Shown one piece after another: positions 7,651 through 15,831 of a stretch of DNA of 64,000 nt. Position 1 is the first letter of the stretch; the number at the start of each line of letters is the position of its first letter. The notes under the pieces are model-generated. The model was not told the DNA's origin. It saw only the letters and a list, made by a program, of their open reading frames with translations, and did no database searches. The stretch is from contig DALYDD010000004.1 in assembly GCA_031973395.1 (NCBI GenBank), positions 1 through 64,000 of the forward strand, written 5' to 3'. The DNA is from DALYDD01 sp031973395 (GTDB lineage Bacteria; Patescibacteriota; Minisyncoccia; Phycocordibacterales; CAIZLB01). The position numbers and the translations under genes are program-made.

Positions 7651-8430
7651 ATGACACCAGAAAAAATCTTTAAAAAAATCATTGCTCTCGACACCTTGAC
7701 TCCAAGTGACAAGGTAAATGCTCTATTCACTTCGCTCGTAAATTATGTCACAGACTTTTCGAATCATTCTAGACAAAAGACTTTATCTAAGGCGAAAATT
7801 GCAAAGCTCCAAAATATATGCTCAAAAGCTGAGTATGAAATGGAAGTGTATTGGGCCAAGCGCATCATATCGGGTGAGTACGAGCTTAAGGATTTTCCAT
7901 ATTATCAAAATTATGTGGAGTTAACGCGGGTTGAATGGGCAGCATTGAAATCTTGTCACGATCACGCACATCACAATGTTTTATTTGTAGGCAGTGGCCC
8001 TTTGCCCATGACCGCGATCATTCTCGCCACTCTGCATAATACTAGTGTAACTTTGGTTGACAGTGACTTGGAGGCCGTACGGCTCTCAAAGAAAGTCATT
8101 AATACACTTGGCCTGGGACAACAAATTAAGATTATGCATGGCGATGCGGCGGGGTTCAAAAAATACCATAACTTCAATACGATTTTTATTGCGGCGCTCG
8201 TGGGTGATTCGGCAAAGGGCAAAATTGAAATTTTTGACAGTATAAAAGAAAACTTGGCAGACCATACACACATCATCACTCGATCGAGTTGGGGTAAAAG
8301 AAAACTGCTGTACCAACCTTTACCCAAAAAAGTGTACTCAATGTTTAGCCCGATTCTGGAAATCGTGCCTTACAATAAAATTGTTAATTCAGTAGTTATT
8401 TTCAAGTATGAAAAAAATGACCATGAATAA
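7651..8430 (+). CDS. Nicotianamine synthase-like enzyme (metallophore biosynthesis)
   Basis: 259 residues from the ATG at 7651. Family marks: FPYYQNYVELTRVE in the N-terminal helical part, the SAM-binding loop FVGSGPLPMTAIILA, a VDSDLEAV acidic strand end, FNTIFIAALVGD, and a C-terminal RSSWGKRKLLYQPL resembling the (R)S(A)HGAR...LYP block of nicotianamine synthases. These enzymes transfer aminobutyrate groups from SAM to make nicotianamine or related opine metallophores (plant NAS, archaeal NAS, staphylococcal CntL). The product cannot be told from sequence. It lies between a Fur-type regulator and metal transporters and overlaps the next gene. Confidence 0.85.
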   Translation: MTPEKIFKKIIALDTLTPSDKVNALFTSLVNYVTDFSNHSRQKTLSKAKIAKLQNICSKAEYEMEVYWAKRIISGEYELKDFPYYQNYVELTRVEWAALKSCHDHAHHNVLFVGSGPLPMTAIILATLHNTSVTLVDSDLEAVRLSKKVINTLGLGQQIKIMHGDAAGFKKYHNFNTIFIAALVGDSAKGKIEIFDSIKENLADHTHIITRSSWGKRKLLYQPLPKKVYSMFSPILEIVPYNKIVNSVVIFKYEKNDHE

Positions 8431-8941
8431 TATTTTTATCGAAAGGTTAGATCTAGATACAGAAAAAGGCAAAGAAGAGATTGCTGCTGCGAAAGCCTTC
8501 ATGCTGAAAATAATAAAAGATGATTTTGGCTATGATTTTAATCCGAAATGGCATGATGACATTGTGCGTTTAGAGGAAGTGTATATGCCAGACACGCGTA
8601 GTTGCGTATATGTTGCTAAATTAGATAATGAAATTATTGGCACAATTGCTTTGCGCCCTTATGATAAAAAATACCCAGAATTCATGGAGCGTTATGACGG
8701 TGCGGGTACAGCCTCGATCTGGCGTCATTATATAGCGCGAGAGTATCGTGGCCAGGGTATTGGTACCGAACTTTTATGTGCAGCCGAAGAATTTGCTCAA
8801 TCTATGGGCTATAAAACTATTTATCTGCATACGCAAAAGACCATTCCGGGTTCATTGGAATATTGGCAGGCAAAAGGTTATATAAAAGTTTTAGAGGCAG
8901 AGGATGACTTGCAAACAGTTCATTTGGAAAAAAGTATATAA
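8408..8941 (+). CDS. GNAT-family N-acetyltransferase
   Basis: 177 residues. The acetyl-CoA motif is REYRGQGIGTELLCAAEEFA (R/Q-x-x-G-x-G/A), preceded by a strand with IWRHYIARE and followed by YKTIYLHTQ. The start overlaps the nicotianamine-synthase-like gene by 23 nt (an alternative ATG at 8423 overlaps by 8), so the two are translationally coupled. It could modify the metallophore or a protein; the substrate is unknown. Confidence 0.85.
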   Translation: MKKMTMNNIFIERLDLDTEKGKEEIAAAKAFMLKIIKDDFGYDFNPKWHDDIVRLEEVYMPDTRSCVYVAKLDNEIIGTIALRPYDKKYPEFMERYDGAGTASIWRHYIAREYRGQGIGTELLCAAEEFAQSMGYKTIYLHTQKTIPGSLEYWQAKGYIKVLEAEDDLQTVHLEKSI

Positions 8942-8946
8942 ACTCT

Positions 8947-10149
8947 ATGACCCATTTCATTCATCGTCATAAAAAAGCTTGGATTTTCTCTTTTCTCTTT
9001 ACTATTATTTTCGGATTATTTGGCTTTACATTTGATGTAGGTGCACAGGAATTGCAGGCAGATGAGGTGTCATTGGTAAAAGCACAGCTCATCAAGGTGG
9101 CATCAACTACTGAACAAAATGTCCCTGGTACTGATGTTAAACAAGTATTCCGGACGATCGAAGTCCGCATACTTGAGGGTGATTATAAAGGCGACATTGT
9201 CTTTGTTGAAGATGATCACCTAAAGACTAAGCCCGGTGATAAGTTTTATCTACAGGTTACTAAGCATGCGGACGGGCAGACTCAATATGCATCTGCAGAA
9301 GCCTATCGAGTTAATTGGCTTGTTATCTATTTTATTATATTCATCGTATTGACGGTGGTCTTTGGTGGCATGCAGGGTATACGCGGTCTACTTAGCTTAT
9401 TTGCCAGCGTCTTTGTTATCTTTTATTTGTTTTTGCCACAATTGGCTGGTGGCACATCACCGCTCATTATTTCGATGATAGTTTCAGGGATTATTATCGT
9501 GCTTGGATCTTATGTGACGCATGGTTTCAATCGAACCACGAGTTCTGCGGTAATCGGTATGATCTGTACGGTTTTGATAACTGGATTAATGGCTTTGCAC
9601 GCGATGTTTGTTTTAAGGTTCACAGGTGTCTCTTCAGAAGAAGTTGTGTATCTGACATTCAATACTAATGGAGCAATTGATCTACATGGATTACTGCTCG
9701 GAGGAATCATGATTGGTTTACTGGGTATTCTATACGATGTTGCTATTGGTCAAGCTATTATTGTGGAGGAATTATTGCGCTCGGCCCCGCATTTATCTAT
9801 CAAGAAAATTTTTGAAAGAGCTATCCGGATTGGGCGCGAGCATATCGGCGCATTGGTAAATACTTTAGCTTTTGCGTATGTTGGAGCCTCTCTACCTTTA
9901 TTACTTTTGTTTTACACTTCTGATGCCGCTGGACCGCTTGCCATTCTGAACAGAGAAGATATCTCAACTGAGATTATTCGAACACTGATCGGTTCTATTG
10001 GTCTTGTGCTTGCTGTACCAATCACAACAATGCTTTCAATTATTATGCTTCGTGGTAGGGTAAAGTATCATGAATCTGATGGGGAGAAAAAAGAAGATCA
10101 TGGTCACGCACATGCGCATATACATTCACATGGAAAGCATATTCATTAA
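8947..10149 (+). CDS. YibE/F family membrane protein with His-rich tail
   Basis: 400 residues. N-terminal signal/anchor (12-32), an extracytoplasmic OB-like region (about 40-120), then about eight TM helices typical of YibE/F, including RGLLSLFASVFVIFY and the DLHGLLLGGIMIGLLGILYDVAIGQA signature. The C-terminus is HGHAHAHIHSHGKHIH, a likely metal-binding tail. YibE/F proteins are of unknown transport function. Position between the metallophore-type enzyme and the ZIP transporter supports a role in metal handling. The gene starts 5 nt after the GNAT stop. Confidence 0.88.
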   Translation: MTHFIHRHKKAWIFSFLFTIIFGLFGFTFDVGAQELQADEVSLVKAQLIKVASTTEQNVPGTDVKQVFRTIEVRILEGDYKGDIVFVEDDHLKTKPGDKFYLQVTKHADGQTQYASAEAYRVNWLVIYFIIFIVLTVVFGGMQGIRGLLSLFASVFVIFYLFLPQLAGGTSPLIISMIVSGIIIVLGSYVTHGFNRTTSSAVIGMICTVLITGLMALHAMFVLRFTGVSSEEVVYLTFNTNGAIDLHGLLLGGIMIGLLGILYDVAIGQAIIVEELLRSAPHLSIKKIFERAIRIGREHIGALVNTLAFAYVGASLPLLLLFYTSDAAGPLAILNREDISTEIIRTLIGSIGLVLAVPITTMLSIIMLRGRVKYHESDGEKKEDHGHAHAHIHSHGKHIH

Positions 10150-10159
10150 TTAATTTTTT

Positions 10160-10921
10160 ATGGAAATATCATTTATGTACGGATTCATCAGCATTGTCGT
10201 CGTTAGCCTCATTTCATTTGTTGGTGGCGCACTCTTTCTCATATCAAGAGAAAAACTCAGCCGTATTTTACCCTATCTGGTGAGCCTCTCAGTGGGTGCA
10301 TTGCTCGGAGATGCAGCCCTACACCTATTACCCGAAGCTTTTGAAAGTGCTGCATCTGCGACATGGGTCGGTGTCTCGATCCTTATTGGCTTTTTTATTT
10401 TTCTATTACTTGAACATGGTTTGCACTGGCATCATTCGCATGGAGAAAATGAGGAAGAGCATGATCACGGCCATCATATCGGCCCACTCGTGACAATTGC
10501 AGACAGTGTCCATAATTTTATCGATGGTATTATCATCGCCCTAGGATTTAGTCTGGGAATTGAGATTGGAATTGCTACAACAATTGCAGTTATCTTGCAT
10601 GAAGTGCCGCAGGAGATTGGGGATATTGGCCTCCTCATGTATGCGGGCTGGTCAAAAAGAAAAGCACTCTTTTTCAACTTTATTTCTGCCTGTGCCGCTA
10701 TTCTCGGATTTCTCGTCGTTTTCTTATTTGAAAAAAGCTCACATCTATTCACGAATTATTTACCATACTTGCTGGCCGTTGCTGCCGGAGGGTTCATATA
10801 TATAGCGGGGGCGGACCTGATTCCCGAACTTCGACGAAATCACAGGAAGGCTTTCGCGGGGCATATTATGGTTATTTTGGTGGGTATTATTGCCATGCTC
10901 GCTTTATTGTTGCTTGAATAG
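10160..10921 (+). CDS. ZIP family divalent metal transporter
   Basis: 253 residues, about eight TM helices. A cytosolic His-rich loop (HWHHSHGENEEEHDHGHH, residues 94-111) precedes the TM4/TM5 binuclear site motifs HNFIDG and HEVPQEIGD. ZIP proteins bring zinc or other divalent cations into the cytosol. It starts 10 nt after the YibE/F stop and closes the operon that begins with the Fur-type regulator. Confidence 0.93.
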   Translation: MEISFMYGFISIVVVSLISFVGGALFLISREKLSRILPYLVSLSVGALLGDAALHLLPEAFESAASATWVGVSILIGFFIFLLLEHGLHWHHSHGENEEEHDHGHHIGPLVTIADSVHNFIDGIIIALGFSLGIEIGIATTIAVILHEVPQEIGDIGLLMYAGWSKRKALFFNFISACAAILGFLVVFLFEKSSHLFTNYLPYLLAVAAGGFIYIAGADLIPELRRNHRKAFAGHIMVILVGIIAMLALLLLE

Positions 10922-10988
10922 GAAATTCAGCTTTTCTTTATTAAAATTTGATCAAAAATTCATAACTTAATGTTATACTATTTTCACT

Positions 10989-11261
10989 ATGGTAATAATT
11001 TACAGCACGCCCACTTGCACATACTGCAAAATGGCAAAAGAATATTTTACTCAGCATAATGTAGCCTACGAGGAAATCGATGTGGCTGCAGATCCGGTTA
11101 AGCGCAAGGAAATGATCGACAAAAGCGGTCAGATGGGCGTTCCGGTTATCGAAATTAATGGTCAAATCATGGTTGGATTTGATGAGGAAACATTAGCATC
11201 GCTTCTTGCTGATTCTGGAACAGGAGCGACTCCTGCGCCTGCTGTCGAAGAGGCAAAATAA
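10989..11261 (+). CDS. Glutaredoxin-like redox protein
   Basis: 90 residues, thioredoxin fold with TPTCTYCKMAKEYF (CxxC active site), cis-Pro GVPVIEING, and GFDEETL near the end; a short Ala/Pro tail follows. It resembles the glutaredoxin/NrdH-type small reductants. It has its own AT-rich upstream region (10948-10986), and the FKBP gene follows after 14 nt. Confidence 0.93.
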   Translation: MVIIYSTPTCTYCKMAKEYFTQHNVAYEEIDVAADPVKRKEMIDKSGQMGVPVIEINGQIMVGFDEETLASLLADSGTGATPAPAVEEAK

Positions 11262-11275
11262 AATATAAATTATAT

Positions 11276-11770
11276 ATGAAAAAAGCGATAGTCTCGATTA
11301 TAGTTTTAATTGTCGTAGTTGGAGCAATCACTGTGTATGCAACACAAGATGCAAAAAGTGATAATTCAGCTCAGCAAGCAAATGTGGGAGCTGTTACCGT
11401 GAAAGATATGGCAGCAGATACAAATCAAGTTAATAATTCATCAAATACAAATATGGAAAACGCAAATGTGGCACAAAATGGAGATATGGTTTTCGTTCAC
11501 TATACTGGAAAGCTAACCGATGGTACGAAATTTGATAGCTCGGTAGATCGAGGTCAGCCATTTGGATTCATGCTCGGCTCAGGTATGGTTATCGCTGGTT
11601 GGGACAAGGGGGTTCTCGGAATGAAGATTGGGGAAAAGAAAACTCTCACAATTGCACCAGAGGATGGCTATGGGGCAACTGGCGTGAAGAATCCTCAGAC
11701 AGGAGAAGTTGTCATTCCTGCGAATGCGACATTGGTTTTTGATGTTGAGTTGATTGATATTAAACGATAA
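11276..11770 (+). CDS. Exported FKBP-type peptidyl-prolyl isomerase
   Basis: 164 residues: N-terminal signal anchor (4-22), an Asn/Ser/Ala-rich linker to about residue 65, then a full FKBP domain (VFVHYTGKLTDGTKFDSSVDRGQPFGF, VIAGWDKGVLGMKIGEKKTLTI, PEDGYGATG, ATLVFDVELIDI). Active-site aromatic and Asp residues are present. It would catalyse proline isomerisation in exported proteins. Confidence 0.93.
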   Translation: MKKAIVSIIVLIVVVGAITVYATQDAKSDNSAQQANVGAVTVKDMAADTNQVNNSSNTNMENANVAQNGDMVFVHYTGKLTDGTKFDSSVDRGQPFGFMLGSGMVIAGWDKGVLGMKIGEKKTLTIAPEDGYGATGVKNPQTGEVVIPANATLVFDVELIDIKR

Positions 11771-11865
11771 GAAAAATAAAAAGCTTTCTTTGTACTGTCC
11801 TCGGTTTCGATTATGGCAACATAGTCATCCTGCGGAGGCACTTAAGGAAGCTTTTTATTTTTTTC
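11771..11865 (+). repeat. 42-nt core repeat, copy B, in an imperfect inverted repeat
   Basis: Core at 11796-11837 shares both ends with copy A (TGTCCTCGGTTTCG and TCCTGCGGAG) but the middle differs and can form its own 7-bp hairpin (GATTATG-gcaa-CATAGTC). The arms (11771-11791 and about 11843-11865, AT-rich with AGCTTT) are unrelated to the arms of copy A. It follows the FKBP stop directly and probably acts as its terminator. Confidence 0.8.
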
Positions 11866-11924
11866 TAAAAAAGCCAGCTTCTTGGTCTCCTGAGGATATT
11901 TTGGTAGTATCTATAAGAATCCTT

Positions 11925-11996
11925 GCCGCCGTCGTTCAATGGATAGGACTATTCTTTCCTAAAGAATTAATGCAGGTTCGATTCCTGCCGGTGGCA
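11925..11996 (+). tRNA. tRNA-Arg (anticodon CCU)
   Basis: Acceptor GCCGCCG pairs with CGGTGGC (11989-11995), discriminator A. D arm GTTC-AATGGATA-GGAC, anticodon loop TTCCTAA in a 5-bp stem, T arm GCAGG-TTCGATT-CCTGC. CCA is not encoded. The 3' end is shared with the composite element that follows. Confidence 0.95.
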
Positions 11997-12176
11997 CAAA
12001 TAAAAATACGCCGTAAGGCGATTTTTTATTTGTGCCACGGAGCAGGCCAACTGCTTGGCCTGCGCGCAGGAATCGAAAAGGTTCTCCTTTATTTTCGAGA
12101 ATGGAGCGTAGCGAGATTGGAGAAAATAGGGAACCTGTACTGGTCCTGTAAGGACCGATTCCTGCCGGGGGCACAA
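11979..12176 (+). repeat. tRNA-associated composite palindromic element, copy 1 (Arg)
   Basis: Order along the plus strand: (1) hairpin 11991-12038 whose left arm is the tRNA 3' end GTGGCAC and trailer and whose right arm ends GTGCCAC; (2) hairpin 12042-12063 with core GCCAA-CTGC-TTGGC; (3) 12066-12077, GCAGGAATCGAA, the reverse complement of the tRNA T arm; (4) a long stem, GGTTC (12080-12084) with GAACC (12131-12135) and TATTTTC with GAAAATA; (5) hairpin GGTCC-TGTAA-GGACC (12142-12156); (6) 12156-12176, a direct copy of the tRNA 3' end (11979-11999) matching at 20 of 21 positions. Two further copies lie at 19318-19546 and 37559-37773. Confidence 0.85.
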
Positions 12177-12205
12177 TTTTAAACAGAGTTTGCTATACTA
12201 TACCC

Positions 12206-13468
12206 ATGAATATCCTCGTAATCGGAAGTGGCGGCCGTGAGCATGCCCTGGTCTGGAAACTGAAACAAAGTCCCAAAGTTGAAAATATTTTTGTCGCACC
12301 AGGAAATGGTGGCACTGCGCAAATCGCCACAAATATTCCTTGTGTCTATACTGACGAAATTCTTCTTTGGTTAAAAGACAATCCGGTTGATCTCGTGGTC
12401 ATCGCTCCTGATAATTATCTCGCAGAAGGCCTGGCCGATGAATTGCAAACACTTGGTATCCCTGCATTTGGCCCGACCCGAGCAGCTTCAGAAATTGAAT
12501 GGTCTAAATCGTTTGCCAAAAAGTTTATGAAAGAAGAAGGGATTCCGACAGCAAGGTATGAAATTTTTTCAAGTCTTGATGAAGCGAACGAATATGTAAA
12601 ACATCAGCAATTTCCGCTCGTTATAAAAGTAAGTGGTCTGGCGCTAGGCAAAGGTGTGGCAATTGCGAAGGACCTCGAAGATGCACATCGTATACTTCAG
12701 GAGGTGATGGGTAATAAGATTTTTGGTGATGCTGGCAATGAAGTTGTGATTGAAGAATATTTATACGGTAAAGAATTTTCAGTTCATGCTTTTTGTGATG
12801 GTGAGACTGCGGTACTCTTTCCTTCTTCTCAAGATCATAAAAGGATTGGAGAAGGGGATCAAGGTCCGAATACTGGCGGTATGGGTACAGTTGCACCTTT
12901 GCCTTGGGTCACGGCTGAGAACATGAAAGAAATTGAAGAAAAAATCGTGAAGCCTACTCTTGCAGCTCTCAAAAAACTAGGTCGACCATTCAAGGGTTTA
13001 TTGTATCCAGGAATCATGCTGACTGAACAAGGTCCAAAGGTTATTGAATTTAATGCGCGTTTCGGAGATCCAGAAGCACAGTCATATATGCGGCTTCTCG
13101 AAACAGATCTTGTGGATATTTGTATGGCGTGTATAAATGGCACTTTGGCCTCACAAGAAATTACTTGGTCTACTAAATATGCCTGCTGTGTCATCTGTGC
13201 CTCAGGTGGTTACCCGGTCTCATATGAAAAGGGGAAAGAGATTCATGGCCTTGATGCAAAATTTAATCCCGACGTTCTCATTTTCCACTCTGGAACAAAA
13301 TTTGATGAAAAAAATAAGCAGTTCATAACTGCAGGCGGACGAGTATTGGGTATCACAGCAATTGGCGATTCTCTCTCTCAGGCATTGACCAAAGCTTATG
13401 CCGCGATCGAATTAATTTCTTTTGAAAAGATGCAGTTTAGAAAAGATATCGGAAGAAAAAGTTTGTAA
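12206..13468 (+). CDS. purD: Phosphoribosylamine-glycine ligase
   Basis: 420 residues, ATP-grasp enzyme of purine synthesis that joins glycine to phosphoribosylamine. Clear marks: start NILVIGSGGREHALVWKL, PGNGGT, SGLALGKGV, FPSSQDHKR, GPNTGGMG, FNARFGDPE. No other purine gene is visible in the window, so it may work in a partial or salvage-linked route. A TATACT -10-like element precedes the start (about 12193-12198). Confidence 0.95.
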   Translation: MNILVIGSGGREHALVWKLKQSPKVENIFVAPGNGGTAQIATNIPCVYTDEILLWLKDNPVDLVVIAPDNYLAEGLADELQTLGIPAFGPTRAASEIEWSKSFAKKFMKEEGIPTARYEIFSSLDEANEYVKHQQFPLVIKVSGLALGKGVAIAKDLEDAHRILQEVMGNKIFGDAGNEVVIEEYLYGKEFSVHAFCDGETAVLFPSSQDHKRIGEGDQGPNTGGMGTVAPLPWVTAENMKEIEEKIVKPTLAALKKLGRPFKGLLYPGIMLTEQGPKVIEFNARFGDPEAQSYMRLLETDLVDICMACINGTLASQEITWSTKYACCVICASGGYPVSYEKGKEIHGLDAKFNPDVLIFHSGTKFDEKNKQFITAGGRVLGITAIGDSLSQALTKAYAAIELISFEKMQFRKDIGRKSL

Positions 13469-13524
13469 CTCGAGTTGTATTTAGTTTGTGGTCTATTTAA
13501 TTGCGTAAAAAAGGGGAAAGAAAA

Positions 13525-13546
13525 CCCGAGCGCGTGAGCGCTCGGG
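13525..13546 (-). terminator. Terminator of the GC-rich secreted-protein gene
   Basis: Perfect stem CCCGAGCGC-gtga-GCGCTCGGG, followed on the minus strand by TTTTCTTTCCCCTTTTTT. Confidence 0.85.
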
Positions 13547-13583
13547 CCTGCAGTTTGCCGTTTCCGGCTACTTGCTGATTCCT

Positions 13584-14543
13584 TCATGGCGATGGTCCAA
13601 TCGCCTGTGGGTCGGGTGACCACTCGAGTCGTGCCAGAAGTTTAGGAGGCGCACCTATGGAGCTTGGGAGGCTCCACATGTACACATCTTCTGCTGGCAG
13701 GTAAACCGGAGTGGGCGAGTAGCTCGGATCGGGTGAGCTCGGGCGGTTAAGCCAGGTCGTCCCGTTAGCGGACAAGAGTTTGAGGGTGGCGAATCGGGCG
13801 AATCCACCCCTGAACTTAATGTTGCCGTGGGCTCCGGCTTTGGGCGGCGTCATGGAGACGAACGTTGGACGTTCGAGATCCACGACCTTGTAAACGAAGG
13901 TGACGTTGGCTTCTCCGTTGTACGTCACGTCGTTCTTCGTTCCGGTGTACCTCACGGTCCACCTAATTACGATGCCTTCATTCAGCCCAGGTGCGGGTGT
14001 TGATCCACCCCAGGTGACGCGCTGCTTGTTTATGAGCAGCGTTCCGGCATCTGTCACCGTCGTGGTGGCGATTGGCGAACCTTGGACGCTCTTTGTTATA
14101 CCAGAGCATCCGGCGCCCGAGAGCATGGAGACTGCTGGTCGAGCGTTTGGATTCTGTTCGTGGGTGTAGATGACGGGAATCACCTCCCCATTGTCAACGA
14201 GTGTCTCTATGCCGGTCAGGACATTGAGTCGGGATACGCGACAGACCGTCTCAGTTGTACGGATTGTCGACAGTGTCGTCGGAAAGTCGTTGATGATGGG
14301 TGAGATCCCGAATCCTAGTCGGAACCCGCTGAAACGGGCTGCGGCCTCGGGTGGGACGGCGATTTCTAGCGTCTTCGGGCCAACTGATCTGAGATCGTAT
14401 GCCATGACGTCCGAGCCCCCGGTAGGGGTCTCGACTTTCATGTGTCCGATCACAAGGGAGAGGGCTTCCTCTGACGCTTGCGTTGTCTGTCCTGCAATGA
14501 GGACGGCGGCGAAGAACGCCGCAATTTTACTTGCGGTCTTCAT
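13584..14543 (-). CDS. GC-rich secreted protein of unknown function
   Basis: 319 residues with a clean N-terminal signal peptide (about 1-23, cleaved near TQASEEA). The rest is beta-rich and Thr/Pro/Gly-rich with two cysteines near residues 90 and 146; no domain is recognised. The gene is monocistronic, noticeably GC-rich compared with purD and the methyltransferase beside it, and has its own promoter (14673-14701), a ~120-nt leader ending in a CA-rich tract, and a perfect terminator. Transfer from a GC-rich source is plausible. Confidence 0.75.
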   Translation of the reverse strand: MKTASKIAAFFAAVLIAGQTTQASEEALSLVIGHMKVETPTGGSDVMAYDLRSVGPKTLEIAVPPEAAARFSGFRLGFGISPIINDFPTTLSTIRTTETVCRVSRLNVLTGIETLVDNGEVIPVIYTHEQNPNARPAVSMLSGAGCSGITKSVQGSPIATTTVTDAGTLLINKQRVTWGGSTPAPGLNEGIVIRWTVRYTGTKNDVTYNGEANVTFVYKVVDLERPTFVSMTPPKAGAHGNIKFRGGFARFATLKLLSANGTTWLNRPSSPDPSYSPTPVYLPAEDVYMWSLPSSIGAPPKLLARLEWSPDPQAIGPSP

Positions 14544-14672
14544 GGTTGTTGTGGGTGGTGGTGTTTGCTGAATTAAAAGGGTTGACGGGAGGTTTTCTTC
14601 TTATCCAAATCGGTTGGACAAAAAGTTCTTATTTAAAAGAACCTCTTGGAATCGTCATGTGTAGCCAATTCA

Positions 14673-14701
14673 AATGTACAACTTTTTATCCCTAGAGTCA
14701 A
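14673..14701 (-). promoter_or_regulatory. Promoter of the GC-rich secreted-protein gene
   Basis: Minus strand TTGACT (14696-14701), 17-nt spacer, TACATT (14673-14678). Confidence 0.55.
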
Positions 14702-14805
14702 CCTTGACTTGTACATACATCTACGCACTCCTGGGCCTTATAATAGGCCTTATATTGAAGGTGTAAGATGGTCCTGTGGATAACCATTTGCTGTGGTAAT
14801 ATCAG

Positions 14806-15750
14806 ATGATGTCAGAAATAATCATAAAACCTCAACCAGACTATGAACTCATTGATTCGGGTGATGAAATGAAATTGGAAAGATACGGTGATGTGGTTCT
14901 GGTGAGGCCAGATCCACAAGCTTTGTGGCCAAAAAAGTTAGAAGAAAAAGTGTGGCAAAAAGCCGATGCAACTTTTGTCAAAGGTGGTCATGATAAGAAA
15001 CACGACAGTGGTGATACTAAAAGTGAAAATGGGAAATGGAATATTTCCTCTCAATTTAAATCTAAATTTAAAGATGCTGATTCTTTGAATTGGCCAATAG
15101 CGCTGGGTTCTATCAAGCTATATGCGCGACTTACACCTTTTAAACATACGGGAATTTTTCCTGAACAATTATCTAATTGGCAATGGTGCGAAGAGATCAT
15201 AAAAAAGAATACTGATTCAACTGCTGGCAAGAAGCCAAAGGTTCTTAATCTATTTGGATATTCAGGTGGTGCGAGTATTGCCTGTGCAGCGGCAGGTGCC
15301 GAAGTGACGCATGTGGATGCTTCTCGTGCCGCAATCACTTGGGCAAAAGAAAACATGCTTCTTACTGGGCTCGGTGAGGATTCCATCAGATGGATTCTTG
15401 AGGACGCCGTTCAGTTTATCAAGAAAGAAATACGTCGCGGAAATACATATGACGCCATTCTCATGGATCCACCAGTTTTTGGACGGGGAGCCAAAGGTGA
15501 GGTGTGGAAGATCGAACGAGATTTATTGCCCCTTCTTGAAATGTGTTACCAGTTATTATCAAAAGAGCCACTATTCTTTATTCTCAACGGATATGCTTCT
15601 GGATATTCTGCAGTATCGTATGCAAATAATCTCGCTTTTCTATCGGCGAAATATGGAGGGGCTGTCGAGTACGGCGAGTTACTTATTGAAGAAAGTGGAA
15701 GTACAAATCGATATCTCCCATGTGGAATAGTGGCACGGTGGAAAAGTTGA
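14806..15750 (+). CDS. Class I SAM-dependent methyltransferase, RlmI/RlmK-like
   Basis: 314 residues. Core motifs: VLNLFGYSGGASIACAAAG (motif I), VDASRAAITWAKENMLLTGL (motif II), the catalytic-type MDPPVFGRG (motif IV). The arrangement matches the 23S rRNA (cytosine-C5 or guanine-N2) methyltransferases RlmI/RlmK-C, but the N-terminal PUA domain of RlmI is missing. Probable substrate is rRNA, by family. It starts about 60 bp after a TATAAT at 14739-14744. Confidence 0.82.
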   Translation: MMSEIIIKPQPDYELIDSGDEMKLERYGDVVLVRPDPQALWPKKLEEKVWQKADATFVKGGHDKKHDSGDTKSENGKWNISSQFKSKFKDADSLNWPIALGSIKLYARLTPFKHTGIFPEQLSNWQWCEEIIKKNTDSTAGKKPKVLNLFGYSGGASIACAAAGAEVTHVDASRAAITWAKENMLLTGLGEDSIRWILEDAVQFIKKEIRRGNTYDAILMDPPVFGRGAKGEVWKIERDLLPLLEMCYQLLSKEPLFFILNGYASGYSAVSYANNLAFLSAKYGGAVEYGELLIEESGSTNRYLPCGIVARWKS

Positions 15751-15831
15751 GATTTCTGTTAATAGCAATGTATACCCGTGAGGGTGTATAATTTAGAGGC
15801 TGAATCAATTTAATTATTTGCCTCTCAATAT

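Noticed and set aside
12142..12156. GGTCC-TGTAA-GGACC as a simple terminator
   Set aside because: No T run follows and the sequence is conserved in three elements, so a plain terminator does not explain it.
11754..12182. 142-codon plus-strand frame
   Set aside because: It runs through the repeat, tRNA-Arg and the composite element, so it is not a gene.
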